Part shown: positions 43,885 to 54,191 of the stretch, piece after piece
How positions within the stretch are numbered: position 1 is the stretch's first letter
Layout: each line of letters starts with the position of its first letter
Origin: Flavobacterium marginilacus
GTDB taxonomy: Bacteria > Bacteroidota > Bacteroidia > Flavobacteriales > Flavobacteriaceae
Assembly (NCBI RefSeq): GCF_026870155.1
Contig: NZ_CP113975.1
Location: forward strand, 4,340,001 to 4,404,000
Reading direction: 5' to 3'
Length of the DNA stretch: 64,000 nt
Notes under the pieces: generated by a model
The model's database searches: none
Told to the model about the DNA's origin: nothing
Seen by the model: only the letters and a program-made list of their open reading frames with translations
Position numbers and translations under genes: made by a program

Positions 43885-44391
43885 ATGAAAAAAACACAGT
43901 ATCTCTTATTAATAATTAGTTCATTCATCCTAAACAGCTGTTCGGTTTACAACTTTACAGGTGGTAGAGTTGACTCAAATACCAAAACATATCAAGTAAA
44001 CTTTTTCCCAAACAACTCCGATTTGATTGAACCTGGTATTGACAGAACTTTTACACTCACCTTACAAGAACTGATTCAGAGTCAAACGAATCTGCATTTA
44101 GTAAAAAACAATGGAGATTTAACCTATGAAGGTGAAATTACTGATTACAGAATCAGTCCAATGACCGCAACTGCCGATCAAAAAGCAGCACAAAACCGAT
44201 TAAAAATCAGGGTACAGGTTAGATTTTCCAATAAAAATAAAGAAGCAGACGATTTCGACAAATCTTTTGAGTTTTACTACGATTATCCAGCTGCACAGCA
44301 ATTAACAGGAGCAACAAAAGATGCTGCTATTAAAGAAATTTTTGAAAGAATAACTCAGGATATTTTTAATGAATCATTAGCTAAATGGTAA
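43885..44391 (+). CDS. lptE: LPS-assembly lipoprotein LptE
   Basis: 168 residues, lipobox LNSC (C19), followed by SVYNFTGG and the LptE-like core (FTLTLQELIQSQTNLHLVKNNGDLTYEGEITDY). LptE plugs the LptD barrel in the outer membrane and helps insert lipopolysaccharide. It follows the sigma-54 activator, an arrangement I recall as common in Flavobacteriia. lptD is not in the window. Confidence 0.85.
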   Translation: MKKTQYLLLIISSFILNSCSVYNFTGGRVDSNTKTYQVNFFPNNSDLIEPGIDRTFTLTLQELIQSQTNLHLVKNNGDLTYEGEITDYRISPMTATADQKAAQNRLKIRVQVRFSNKNKEADDFDKSFEFYYDYPAAQQLTGATKDAAIKEIFERITQDIFNESLAKW

Positions 44392-44481
44392 TCTACTAAC
44401 AGTCAGCAAATAAAATCTAAAAAGAGTTACTATCTTAGTATTAAAATATAAGAATTATAAAAACAAGGAATAAAGAATAAA

Positions 44482-45456
44482 ATGAACATTAGTAGTTATA
44501 ATTATTTATTAAACCAACCTGAGGAAATCGACGAGATTCAAACCGTGGCTTTAGAAAAAGTACTGGATGAATTTCCATATTTTCAGAGTGCACGTGCGCT
44601 GCGCCTAAAGGGGCTTTACAATCAAAATAGTTATAAATACAATTTCGCATTAAAAATAGTTGCCGCTCATACTACTGACCGCAGCGTTTTGTTTGATTTC
44701 ATAACTTCAGAATCGTTTACAGCAATTCAAAAAAAGACCTACGAGAAAAAAATTGAAGAATTACTCAATATAACTGTAGTTGACAGTCAGATTATCGAAA
44801 AAGAAGCTGCCCCAATAATCAGGACAACTCCATTGGAACATTCTATTCTTACTTCCATAAAAGAAGCTGCTGCGGCTCACAGCAATTCTCTTTTTATTGA
44901 CAGAATAGAAATCGATAAAAATACCGAACAGTCAATTCTTAATTCTATTGAAAAATCAGCGCCGGCTAAAATCGAAGAAGAACCAGCTCAAACAGAAGAA
45001 AAATCAGATTATAGCCAGCCAATAGATTTCTCAAAATCAGAAACACATTCATTTCATCAATGGCTTCAAATTTCCAGAATACAGCCTATTATAAGAGAAA
45101 ACCCAAAAAAGGAAACTAATAATACTGTAAAAGTATCAGAACCAGAACAGGAACCAGAACCTGGCATTGATGAAAACAAAAAGAAAAAAGCAGAATTAAT
45201 AGATAAGTTCATAGAAACCAGTCCAAAAATTCCGCCAATAAAACCCGGAGCAGTATTTACTCCAAATATTGACCTTAATAAAGAGGACAATTCCTATCTG
45301 ATGACAGAGACTTTGGCCAAAGTATATTTGGAACAAAAAAAATATCAAAAGGCTATACAAGCTTATGAAATATTAATTTTGAAATATCCAGAAAAAAGTA
45401 GTTTCTTTGCAGACCGTATAAAAGATATCAGGATAATTCAACAAAATAACAATTAA
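44482..45456 (+). CDS. TPR-containing protein between lptE and secG
   Basis: 324 residues without signal peptide. N-terminal helical part (about 1-90; EIQTVALEKVLDEFPYFQSARALRLKGLYNQ), a long low-complexity acidic/proline linker (about 110-260), and a C-terminal TPR-like hairpin (MTETLAKVYLEQKKYQKAIQAYEILILKYPEKS). Probably a cytoplasmic scaffold. Function unknown; it sits 12 bp before secG, so it is co-transcribed with it. Confidence 0.75.
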   Translation: MNISSYNYLLNQPEEIDEIQTVALEKVLDEFPYFQSARALRLKGLYNQNSYKYNFALKIVAAHTTDRSVLFDFITSESFTAIQKKTYEKKIEELLNITVVDSQIIEKEAAPIIRTTPLEHSILTSIKEAAAAHSNSLFIDRIEIDKNTEQSILNSIEKSAPAKIEEEPAQTEEKSDYSQPIDFSKSETHSFHQWLQISRIQPIIRENPKKETNNTVKVSEPEQEPEPGIDENKKKKAELIDKFIETSPKIPPIKPGAVFTPNIDLNKEDNSYLMTETLAKVYLEQKKYQKAIQAYEILILKYPEKSSFFADRIKDIRIIQQNNN

Positions 45457-45467
45457 TAATAAATAGT

Positions 45468-45812
45468 ATGTTTTCAATTTTTTTAGTTTTAATTACAATA
45501 GTATGTTTTCTATTGATCGTAGTAATCATGGTTCAAAACCCTAAAGGAGGCGGACTTTCTTCTACAATTAGCGGTTCTCAAATGTTAGGCGGTGTTCAAA
45601 AAACTACTGACTTCTTAGACAAAAGCACTTGGACATTGGCAACTATACTAATTGCATTAATCTTACTTTCTGGTTTGAGTTTCACAGGAACTTTGAGCGA
45701 TTCAGATTCAAAAATTATTGATAATACTGAAACTGCAGCACCAAAAACTAATGCTCCGATTCAGAATGCGCCTGCATCAAACACACCTGCAGCTCCAGCA
45801 CCAGCAAAATAA
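45468..45812 (+). CDS. secG: Preprotein translocase subunit SecG
   Basis: 114 residues. Two transmembrane helices (about 2-22 and 55-75) enclose the conserved loop MVQNPKGGGLSSTISGSQMLGGVQKTTDFL. The C-terminal tail is a Pro/Ala/Asn-rich stretch (APAPAK end). SecG forms the SecYEG channel in the inner membrane. A terminator follows 20 bp after the stop. Confidence 0.93.
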   Translation: MFSIFLVLITIVCFLLIVVIMVQNPKGGGLSSTISGSQMLGGVQKTTDFLDKSTWTLATILIALILLSGLSFTGTLSDSDSKIIDNTETAAPKTNAPIQNAPASNTPAAPAPAK

Positions 45813-45831
45813 TTTGTATAAATAAACACAT

Positions 45832-45862
45832 AAAATGCCAGCCTGTCAAAGCTGGCATTTTT
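45832..45862 (+). terminator. Rho-independent terminator after secG
   Basis: 11-bp perfect stem AAAATGCCAGC / GCTGGCATTTT, 8-nt loop, ending in six T. It separates secG from groES. Confidence 0.85.
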
Positions 45863-45947
45863 TATAAGAAAAAATGTCAGTTTACCCGCAATGGCATAAT
45901 TTCTGAAAAGAAAAAAAACAGTAAATTTTAATATAAATATAAAAATC

Positions 45948-46223
45948 ATGACATTAAACATTAAACCTCTTTCAGACAGAGTTCTTATCGAACCTGTTGC
46001 AGCTGAAACGAAAACGGCGTCAGGAATTTTTATTCCAGATACAGCCAAAGAAAAACCACAAAAAGGAACAGTAGTAGCAGTCGGAAACGGAACTAAAGAC
46101 CATACCATGACTGTAAAAATTGGAGATACTGTCCTTTATGGAAAATACGCTGGAACAGAATTAAAACTAGAAGGAAAAGATTATCTCATAATGCGTGAAG
46201 ACGATATTTTAGCAATAATCTAA
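45948..46223 (+). CDS. groES: Co-chaperonin GroES
   Basis: 91 residues, full length: [13 protein letters not shown] at the N-terminus, mobile loop [17 protein letters not shown], and [10 protein letters not shown]. It caps the GroEL chamber. groEL follows 38 bp downstream. No CIRCE operator (TTAGCACTC inverted repeat) is seen upstream, so control is not by an HrcA-CIRCE site in this stretch. Confidence 0.97.
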   Translation: MTLNIKPLSDRVLIEPVAAETKTASGIFIPDTAKEKPQKGTVVAVGNGTKDHTMTVKIGDTVLYGKYAGTELKLEGKDYLIMREDDILAII

Positions 46224-46258
46224 CGAGTATTAAGTATTAAGAAAAAAAAGTTAAATAA

Positions 46259-47893
<1,635 letters not shown>

Positions 47894-47913
47894 TCAATTC
47901 CCGTTTTAAAAAT

Positions 47914-47948
47914 AAAATCCGCCTTGAAATTTTCTTGGCGGATTTTTT
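47914..47948 (+). terminator. Rho-independent terminator after groEL
   Basis: 9-bp perfect stem AAATCCGCC / GGCGGATTT with 13-nt loop and six T, 20 bp after the stop. Confidence 0.85.
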
Positions 47949-48116
47949 ATGGCATGACTCTAAAATTATTCTGTTGATATCATCACACTACTATCATCTG
48001 GTTTGAAGCTCAATTAAACCCTATTTTCAGATTTACCAAATCATTTTAAATACAAAATCAACTTTTTATTAAGCAAACTTCCAAATCCGTTGTTGCAACT
48101 ATTGACAGCAATGTTT

Positions 48117-48656
48117 TTAATTACTATTATCATTAATTTGAAACCATTTTTTCCATATTCCATTTATCTTTTTATAAAGAGCTAAGTTTGGATAATTAAT
48201 TTCACCACAACATAAATTGGCAAAATAAAGAAAAACGGTATCATCATTTTTAATAAATATAGGATTGGATATAATCACTACCTGATTTTTATTATCTCTT
48301 TTTAGATATTGCAATATTTCCGATTGTTTGATAATTTCTCGATTATTAAAATCTTCTTCTTTCCATTCAGCATCATATTGTTCTCTCATTTTTTGAGCTA
48401 AATATTTTATATCACTGTTAGTTAACATAAAACTTTCACCATTACTATTAAAATTACTTACGTATGGTTTTTCAAGTAGTGGCTTTAATAGATATTCTAC
48501 CTTTGATGAATCAATTTTAGAAACAATAAAGACTTTTCCATCTTTAATTGTTTCTATCCGAAGTACATCACTTAGGATTTCACGCTTAATCATTTCATAA
48601 TTAAGAATTTGCGCATTAAAGGATAAAGTAAATAATAGCATTATTAATAGTCTCAT
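48117..48656 (-). CDS. Hypothetical secreted protein, 179 aa
   Basis: 179 residues with a signal peptide (about 1-15, LLIMLLFTLSFNAQ) and no further membrane segment. Mixed alpha/beta sequence with a Cys pair (LCCGEINYPNLALYKK) near the C-terminus. No family recognised. Probably periplasmic. Single gene with no clear link to groEL (convergent) or to the DedA gene upstream. Confidence 0.65.
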   Translation of the reverse strand: MRLLIMLLFTLSFNAQILNYEMIKREILSDVLRIETIKDGKVFIVSKIDSSKVEYLLKPLLEKPYVSNFNSNGESFMLTNSDIKYLAQKMREQYDAEWKEEDFNNREIIKQSEILQYLKRDNKNQVVIISNPIFIKNDDTVFLYFANLCCGEINYPNLALYKKINGIWKKWFQINDNSN

Positions 48657-48721
48657 ATTATCTTGACATTGATTATAATTATATTATTACTATCAAATAA
48701 TTGTTACTCGCTAATATACAC

Positions 48722-48756
48722 AAAAAAACCGCCTTGCTTAGTTAAAACAAGACGGT
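48722..48756 (-). terminator. Rho-independent terminator of DedA gene
   Basis: Minus strand: 9-bp stem ACCGTCTTG / CAAGGCGGT (one G-U), 11-nt loop, seven T. 26 bp after the DedA stop. Confidence 0.8.
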
Positions 48757-48781
48757 CTATTTTATTTTTTAAAGTTTAAGA

Positions 48782-49462
48782 TTATTCATGATGAACTACT
48801 TTTTTCTTAATCATCTTTAAGAAAACAGGCAAAGTGGATACCAATATAATTCCGATTACTATTTTTTCAATGTGCTCTTTTAAGTCAATCCCCATCTCCA
48901 AAAACATTCCATAAAGGTAATGTCCTGAAAAAATCAAAACGAATGACCATAAAACCGAACTCAATACATTAAAAAACATAAACTTCTTTTTGTCCATCGA
49001 ACCGATACCCGCCACGATTGGGGCAAAAGTTCTTACAATAGGCAGGAAACGTGCATATATAATAGCTTTCCCTCCGTGCTTTTCGAAAAACTCCTTGGCC
49101 TGAAGTAAATATTTTTTCTTAAACAAAAGCGTGTCTTCTCTGTTGTATAAATAATACCCGCTCTTGGCACCAAACCAATAGCCCACCATATTCCCAAAAA
49201 TGCCCGAAAGCGCCACCAGCGATGATAGTATCAAAAGATTTACAAAATCGCTTTCGATATAAACCACATTCTGAACAAGATCACGGCTATAGATTCCGGC
49301 AAGAAAAAGCAGACTGTCACCAGGGAGAAAAAAACCGGCAAAAAGTCCAGTTTCGGCAAAAACAATGAATAAAACAATGTACAAACCCAGTTGAATGCCA
49401 CCAATTGTAAATGTTATATAAAATTCAGGATTTACTAATTGGGTCCATTCAAAATTATTCAT
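48782..49462 (-). CDS. DedA family membrane protein
   Basis: 226 residues with about four to five hydrophobic helices. Family signatures: FAETGLFAGFFLPGDSLLFLAG near the N-terminus, GYWFGAKSGYYL, FFEKHGGKAIIYARFLPIVRTFAPIVAGIGSMDKKKF (location about 115-160). DedA/VTT proteins are inner-membrane transporters implicated in lipid-carrier (undecaprenyl phosphate) recycling and membrane homeostasis. Monocistronic. Confidence 0.93.
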   Translation of the reverse strand: MNNFEWTQLVNPEFYITFTIGGIQLGLYIVLFIVFAETGLFAGFFLPGDSLLFLAGIYSRDLVQNVVYIESDFVNLLILSSLVALSGIFGNMVGYWFGAKSGYYLYNREDTLLFKKKYLLQAKEFFEKHGGKAIIYARFLPIVRTFAPIVAGIGSMDKKKFMFFNVLSSVLWSFVLIFSGHYLYGMFLEMGIDLKEHIEKIVIGIILVSTLPVFLKMIKKKVVHHE

Positions 49463-49557
49463 AAATTTTTGTTTTTGTTTAAGCGGTGAAAGTAATAATA
49501 ATTTAGGTGAACCACAATACTATACCTTATTTTAAAGTTTTATTAACGAATAAAAAA

Positions 49558-49600
49558 CAAAAAAAACACCAGAATAAGACTCTTATTTTGGTGCTTTTTA
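49558..49600 (-). terminator. Bidirectional terminator hairpin
   Basis: 11-bp stem CACCAGAATAA / TTATTTTGGTG (one G-U in one direction), 5-nt loop, flanked by A and T tracts. It lies 72 bp after the HMA gene stop and would end the metal-handling operon. Confidence 0.75.
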
Positions 49601-49664
49601 TATTTCGGAAAGCTGTAGATTGAGTTACTTAAAAAACTTTTATACAGCAAAAAAACTTGAATCC

Positions 49665-50048
49665 TTATTTCAGTCTTTCGTACTGACAGCAGGAATGCAG
49701 GTTATCATAATCTTCCTTAGTAGATTTTACCGAATCGGTATCGTGGCCTACTTTGGCAACTGCTTTTTTAACATCCATCAAAGAACATTTTTCTTCATTG
49801 ATTATCAAGTTCAGCTGATGTGTCCCCACATCCCATGAAGCCGATTTTACTCCCGGAACCGAATAAGCAGCATTTTGTATTCTTTTTTGGCATTGCTCGC
49901 AGTTACCATTTACTTCGGTTGTGTATTTGGCATTTTTGTTTTTCTTTTCTTGGCCTTGAGCCGAAAATACGAATACAGTCATTAGTAAAACTAAAAACAC
50001 ATTTTTTATCATATTGTTTTTACTGTTTTTTTGAATATTTGCTTTCAT
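49665..50048 (-). CDS. Exported heavy-metal-associated (HMA) domain protein
   Basis: 127 residues. A second ATG at 50012 (MIKNVFLVLLM) gives a neat signal peptide ending SAQG, and may be the true start. The HMA ferredoxin-like domain (about 40-110) has the metal-binding CxxC as NGNCEQCQKRI, with VPGVKSASWDVGTHQLNL. It ends with DNLHSCCQYERLK, an extra Cys pair. Probably a periplasmic copper or related soft-metal carrier. Encoded downstream of a TonB-dependent receptor and a HYC_CC_PP protein, forming a metal-handling set. Confidence 0.85.
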   Translation of the reverse strand: MKANIQKNSKNNMIKNVFLVLLMTVFVFSAQGQEKKNKNAKYTTEVNGNCEQCQKRIQNAAYSVPGVKSASWDVGTHQLNLIINEEKCSLMDVKKAVAKVGHDTDSVKSTKEDYDNLHSCCQYERLK

Positions 50049-50155
50049 TTTATTTAATATTAAAAATTGTTAAAACTCCACTCCAGCCCTTCCTGAAGGC
50101 GAGGAGTCAAGACTTGAAGACTAAAATTATTTATTTTTTTTTAAAATTTAAATTT

Positions 50156-50222
50156 TGACATTGTCATTGAAATTGTCATTGCTTTTTGACATTGCCATTG
50201 ACATTGACATTGACATTGACAC
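50156..50222. repeat. Hexanucleotide repeat (ATTGAC-type)
   Basis: Four perfect tandem ATTGAC units at 50197-50220, preceded by degenerate copies (TGACATTGTCATTG...) from 50156. It abuts the stop codon of the TonB-dependent receptor gene, in the spacer before the HMA gene. Such a simple repeat may vary in copy number. Confidence 0.85.
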
Positions 50223-52235
50223 TTATCTTATTTTAAATCGTAAACCCGCGTAATACATCTGTCCAAATACCGGCGCATGCACAATGCTGGCATCAAAATA
50301 AGGTCCAAAAGGATTCTGCGAATCTACAATTGCAGGGTTTTGAGTGTAATTACCAATATTCTCTCCTCCTGCATATACTTCAAAATTAGGAGAAAAAACT
50401 CTGGTAATTTGAGCATTCATCAGAGAATAAGCCGGTGAATGTTCCGGAAGCTGATAAGCCGCAGGATTTGAAGCTGTATAAGGCAATTGCTGTTCACCAA
50501 TCCAATTGTAGGTAAAATCAAATTTCCATTGCTGTCCTTTATCCTTTCTGATTGTTTCATATCCCAAATTCCCAAAGAAACGATGAGCTGCCTGCAGAGG
50601 TCTTTGATATTCTCCGGACAGATAATCGGTTTTGATGTCATAATATTTGTAAGCTGAACGCAGTTCCAGACGTTTTGCCAATTCATAGTTGAATTCCAGC
50701 TGAAAACTATTGGCAAAAGAAGCACCATCCAGATTATGAAAAATCACCTGCTGCGGACTCTGCATAACATCTGCCACCACCTGATTCTGAAAATTAGTTC
50801 TGTAAAAGTCTGCAGTAATATCACCGTTTCGGTTAAATAATTTGAAACCCTGCATAAAACTCAATCCGTAGTTCCAGGCAATTTCCGGGTCTAAACCGTA
50901 TAATTTACCACCGGCATTTATGATATCAAAAGTTCTGGAACTGGCAAACAAAGTCTGATTTTCGGCAAAAATATTGGCCGAACGTTTTCCTCTCCCTGCC
51001 GAAACTCTCAAGACTCCTTTCTCCCACGGATTGTATTTGACATGTACTCTTGGTGTTGCAAAAACTCCCAGACGGTTTCCATAATCAGCACGGCCTCCAA
51101 GAATGAAACTAAAATTATCCTGATTATCATAAGTATATTCAAAAAAAGCTCCGACAGTATTATCTATTCTGCCGTAATCTGAAGTATTGTAAAACTCACT
51201 ATAACTGTCGTAAGTAAAATTCAAGCCTGCAGCAAACTTGTTTTTTTCATTATTGATAATCGAATTAAAAATCAGATTTGAATAAAAGCTGTTCTGCCTG
51301 ATATTGTAGTTTCTCAGCCCAAAATACGAATTTTGATCATAACTGGAAAAAGCATTTTGAAAACCAAAACTCTGAAAAGGCATATCCTTAAAAACATAGC
51401 CTATTTTGGTAGAAACATCAATCTTTTGAGTATCGATTTCAGAACCCCAGGAATTAGTTGTCCCTTTATCCGTATCGGGATTGAAACTGATTTGCCCCAT
51501 TTGCTTCGTATCGTTCATATACTGAAGATTAATGAAACTCACCCAGCCCGTTTCAGGATTATAATATTGGTAACGATTGAGCAGATTAAACTGTTTCTGC
51601 AGCGGATTATCAAGAAAACCGTCATCGTTGTTATCCATTTTGGAATTTCGCATATTGCCGTGAAGCAGTAAACTTGTCGCCCATTTATCGGAAAGTTTGT
51701 GATTGAAATCGGCATTTAGTTCAAAACGAGAATCGGTAGAACCGTAAAGATTCAGTAAAAATGGCACTTCCGACATTGGTTTTATCAATTCGGTATTGAT
51801 TTGTCCCGAAATGCTTTCGTATCCATTCACTACACTTCCAGCGCCTTTTGTAATTTGAATACTTTCTATCCACGGCCCTGGCGTAAACGAGAGACCATAA
51901 ACCTGAGAAGCCCCTCGGACAGAAGGAATATTTTCCTGTGTCATCATCAGGTAAGGACTTGTCAGCCCCAGCATTTTGATTTGTTTAGTTCCTGTCAGCG
52001 CGTCCGAAAAGCTAACATCAATGGAAGGATTGGTTTCAAAGCTTTCGGCCAGATTACAACAGGCTGCTTTGAGGAGTTCTTTTTTGGTAACTAATGCTGT
52101 ATTACCAGTTAAGGTGTATGATTTCTGCAGACTCTTGCGTTTGGACTGCACTTTAATTTCACGCAAAGTATCTTGCGAATAAGAATTAATAGCAGTAATC
52201 AAGAGCAGAAAAATTAATATTCTGTATGTTTTCAT
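50223..52235 (-). CDS. TonB-dependent receptor, probable copper/metal uptake
   Basis: 670 residues: signal peptide (LLLITAINSYS), no carboxypeptidase-like domain, plug domain (about 35-150; LKAACCNLAESFETNPSID, IKMLGLTSPYLMMTQENIP, IQITKGAGSVVNGYESISGQIN) and barrel ending QMYYAGLRFKIR. The paired cysteines in AACCNL are noteworthy in a plug domain. It is flanked by an HMA-domain protein and a HYC_CC_PP protein, so the substrate may be copper or another soft metal. This is inferred from context, not shown. Confidence 0.85.
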   Translation of the reverse strand: MKTYRILIFLLLITAINSYSQDTLREIKVQSKRKSLQKSYTLTGNTALVTKKELLKAACCNLAESFETNPSIDVSFSDALTGTKQIKMLGLTSPYLMMTQENIPSVRGASQVYGLSFTPGPWIESIQITKGAGSVVNGYESISGQINTELIKPMSEVPFLLNLYGSTDSRFELNADFNHKLSDKWATSLLLHGNMRNSKMDNNDDGFLDNPLQKQFNLLNRYQYYNPETGWVSFINLQYMNDTKQMGQISFNPDTDKGTTNSWGSEIDTQKIDVSTKIGYVFKDMPFQSFGFQNAFSSYDQNSYFGLRNYNIRQNSFYSNLIFNSIINNEKNKFAAGLNFTYDSYSEFYNTSDYGRIDNTVGAFFEYTYDNQDNFSFILGGRADYGNRLGVFATPRVHVKYNPWEKGVLRVSAGRGKRSANIFAENQTLFASSRTFDIINAGGKLYGLDPEIAWNYGLSFMQGFKLFNRNGDITADFYRTNFQNQVVADVMQSPQQVIFHNLDGASFANSFQLEFNYELAKRLELRSAYKYYDIKTDYLSGEYQRPLQAAHRFFGNLGYETIRKDKGQQWKFDFTYNWIGEQQLPYTASNPAAYQLPEHSPAYSLMNAQITRVFSPNFEVYAGGENIGNYTQNPAIVDSQNPFGPYFDASIVHAPVFGQMYYAGLRFKIR

Positions 52236-52297
52236 GATTAAAATTATAATGTTAATACTGCTAAATCCAAAAACAAGGATTCAGCTCCAATTAAACA

Positions 52298-52711
52298 TTA
52301 CAATTTATCGTAAAGGAGGTATTGGCTGTACAGCTTGAAAAGCGGCGGTGCATTGGCATCGCAGTAATAAGTAAGTGCAGTATTGTTTTTGAAATTGTCT
52401 GCAGCGGTAAACACAAACGAATGTGTTTCAGGAATTACAAAAGCATAATCAAACTGGAAAGAAAATGACTTTACAACTCCATTATCTGCTTTTTTCTGAA
52501 AGACGATTTTTTTGTCTTTACAGCATTTGTCTTTTTTGTCTGCTATTTTTTCACCACAGCAGCCTTTTTCACTTTTTAATGACGGCAAAGGTGAATTCAA
52601 AGAAACAGCAGAGATTTTCCCTCCGCAATAATGCACATTGAAAGCCAGTCCTGCATTGGAAACCAATAATAGAACAGCCAAAAATATACTTATGTGCTTC
52701 TTAAATTTCAT
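52298..52711 (-). CDS. HYC_CC_PP family exported protein
   Basis: 137 residues; signal peptide (about 8-24, FLAVLLLVSNAGLAF). All three family hallmarks are visible: VHYCGGKI (HYC), GCCGEK and KCCKDK (CC pairs), and DANAPPLFK (PP). The six or more cysteines would bind metal in the periplasm. 62 bp upstream of the TonB-dependent receptor in the same direction, so they are probably co-transcribed with the HMA gene. Confidence 0.85.
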   Translation of the reverse strand: MKFKKHISIFLAVLLLVSNAGLAFNVHYCGGKISAVSLNSPLPSLKSEKGCCGEKIADKKDKCCKDKKIVFQKKADNGVVKSFSFQFDYAFVIPETHSFVFTAADNFKNNTALTYYCDANAPPLFKLYSQYLLYDKL

Positions 52712-52781
52712 ACTGCAAAATTAGGATTAATAAGGCTTATAAAAATCAAATTTCTGTTAATTTTTTTAAAGAAAAATAAAT

Positions 52782-54137
52782 CTACAATTCATACTCCTGC
52801 CCCATCATAGGAATAACACAATCAAAACCATATTTTTCCTGAATTTTCTTTCTAAGTTCATCGGCCGGTTCATTTTCTCCGTGAACCAAAAAAACTTTTT
52901 TAGGTTTCTGTTCCAAATCTGAAAGCCAATTAATTAAATCCTTTTGATCACCGTGAGCCGACAGGGTTTCGATTTCTACCACTTTGGCTTTAACCTCATA
53001 ATATTTTCCGCGTATTTTTATATCTGCTGCACCTTCGAGCATTTGTCTGCCCCGAGTACCTTCACCCTGATATCCAATAATAACTACTGTAGTTTCAGCC
53101 AGTCCAACATACCGTTCTAAATAACTCAGAACTCTTCCTCCAGTAACCATACCGCTTGCAGCGATTACTACTTTTGGCTGTTTATTATAAATGACTTCTA
53201 TTGTTTCTTTATAATCCGAAATCATGCTAAACATTTTACACATCGAGGTAAACTCTTCCTGATGCAGACGATGCCATTTTTTATTATTGGCAAAAAGCTC
53301 CAGCATGCCAATTCCCATCGGTGTATCCAAAATATAAGGAATATCAGGAATTCTTTTTTCTTCCTTCAGCTGCCATAGCAGATACATCACACTTTGAGCG
53401 CGTTCAACTGCAAAACTAGGCACTATTACTGTCCCTCCCTTTTGAATTGTATTGTTAATGTACATCTCTAACGCAGTTTTTGGATCGGTATCTGGATGAA
53501 TACGATTTCCATAAGTGCTTTCAAGGAAAACATAATCACCTTTTTTAGGTTTTACTGGTGAAAACATAAGCACATCATTATCCCTGCCAATATCGCCCGA
53601 AAAAACAACAGCTTTGTTTTCGAGTCTAAGCTCTATACTGCATGCTCCAAGAATATGACCAGCATTAGTAAAAACAGCTTCAATCTCAGCATCTAATGCA
53701 ACACTTTCATTCGGACTAATCACCTTGAAATGTGGAAAAACTTTTTCTGCCTGGGCAACTGTATACAAAGGCTCTGCAATTTCATGCTTCGAATATCTCC
53801 CCTCGTTAGCCATCTTTGCTTCTTCTTCCTGAATTTTGGCACTGTCCAAAAGTATCAGTTTAGTGATATCTTTCGTAGGACTTGTACAATATATTTTACC
53901 ATCAAAACCTTGGTTAACCAATCGTGGCAGCCAGCCGCAATGATCCAAATGACCATGGGTAAGCAAAACAAAATCTATAGTCGAGGGCAAAATTGGCAAT
54001 GGTTCCCAATTGAGCTCCCTCAAAGATTTTAATCCTTGAAACTGCCCGCAGTCTATCAAAATACGAACACCATTACTTTCTACCAAAGTTTTGGACCCTG
54101 TAACTGTTCCTACTCCGCCAATACAAGTAATTTTCAT
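52782..54137 (-). CDS. Metallo-beta-lactamase/beta-CASP RNA-processing-type hydrolase
   Basis: 451 residues. Zinc site HGHLDHCGWLPRL (HxHxDH, about 61-66), GHILGACSIEL, and SGDIGRDNDVL. The beta-CASP domain is about 200-370 (SGMVTGGRVLSYLERY), followed by the RMMBL-type SAHGDQKDLINWL and VHGENEPADELR. This arrangement is that of CPSF73-like bacterial ribonucleases, so RNA cleavage in the cytoplasm is likely. Downstream of the ATP-cone nuclease gene by 54 bp. Confidence 0.93.
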   Translation of the reverse strand: MKITCIGGVGTVTGSKTLVESNGVRILIDCGQFQGLKSLRELNWEPLPILPSTIDFVLLTHGHLDHCGWLPRLVNQGFDGKIYCTSPTKDITKLILLDSAKIQEEEAKMANEGRYSKHEIAEPLYTVAQAEKVFPHFKVISPNESVALDAEIEAVFTNAGHILGACSIELRLENKAVVFSGDIGRDNDVLMFSPVKPKKGDYVFLESTYGNRIHPDTDPKTALEMYINNTIQKGGTVIVPSFAVERAQSVMYLLWQLKEEKRIPDIPYILDTPMGIGMLELFANNKKWHRLHQEEFTSMCKMFSMISDYKETIEVIYNKQPKVVIAASGMVTGGRVLSYLERYVGLAETTVVIIGYQGEGTRGRQMLEGAADIKIRGKYYEVKAKVVEIETLSAHGDQKDLINWLSDLEQKPKKVFLVHGENEPADELRKKIQEKYGFDCVIPMMGQEYEL

Positions 54138-54191
54138 GTTATTATTCTTTAAGTTACTAAGAATGCTAAGTTTCTAAAAATCATAGCCCCT

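Noticed and set aside
45863..45947. CIRCE-type operator upstream of groES
   Set aside because: No TTAGCACTC / GAGTGCTAA inverted repeat is present.
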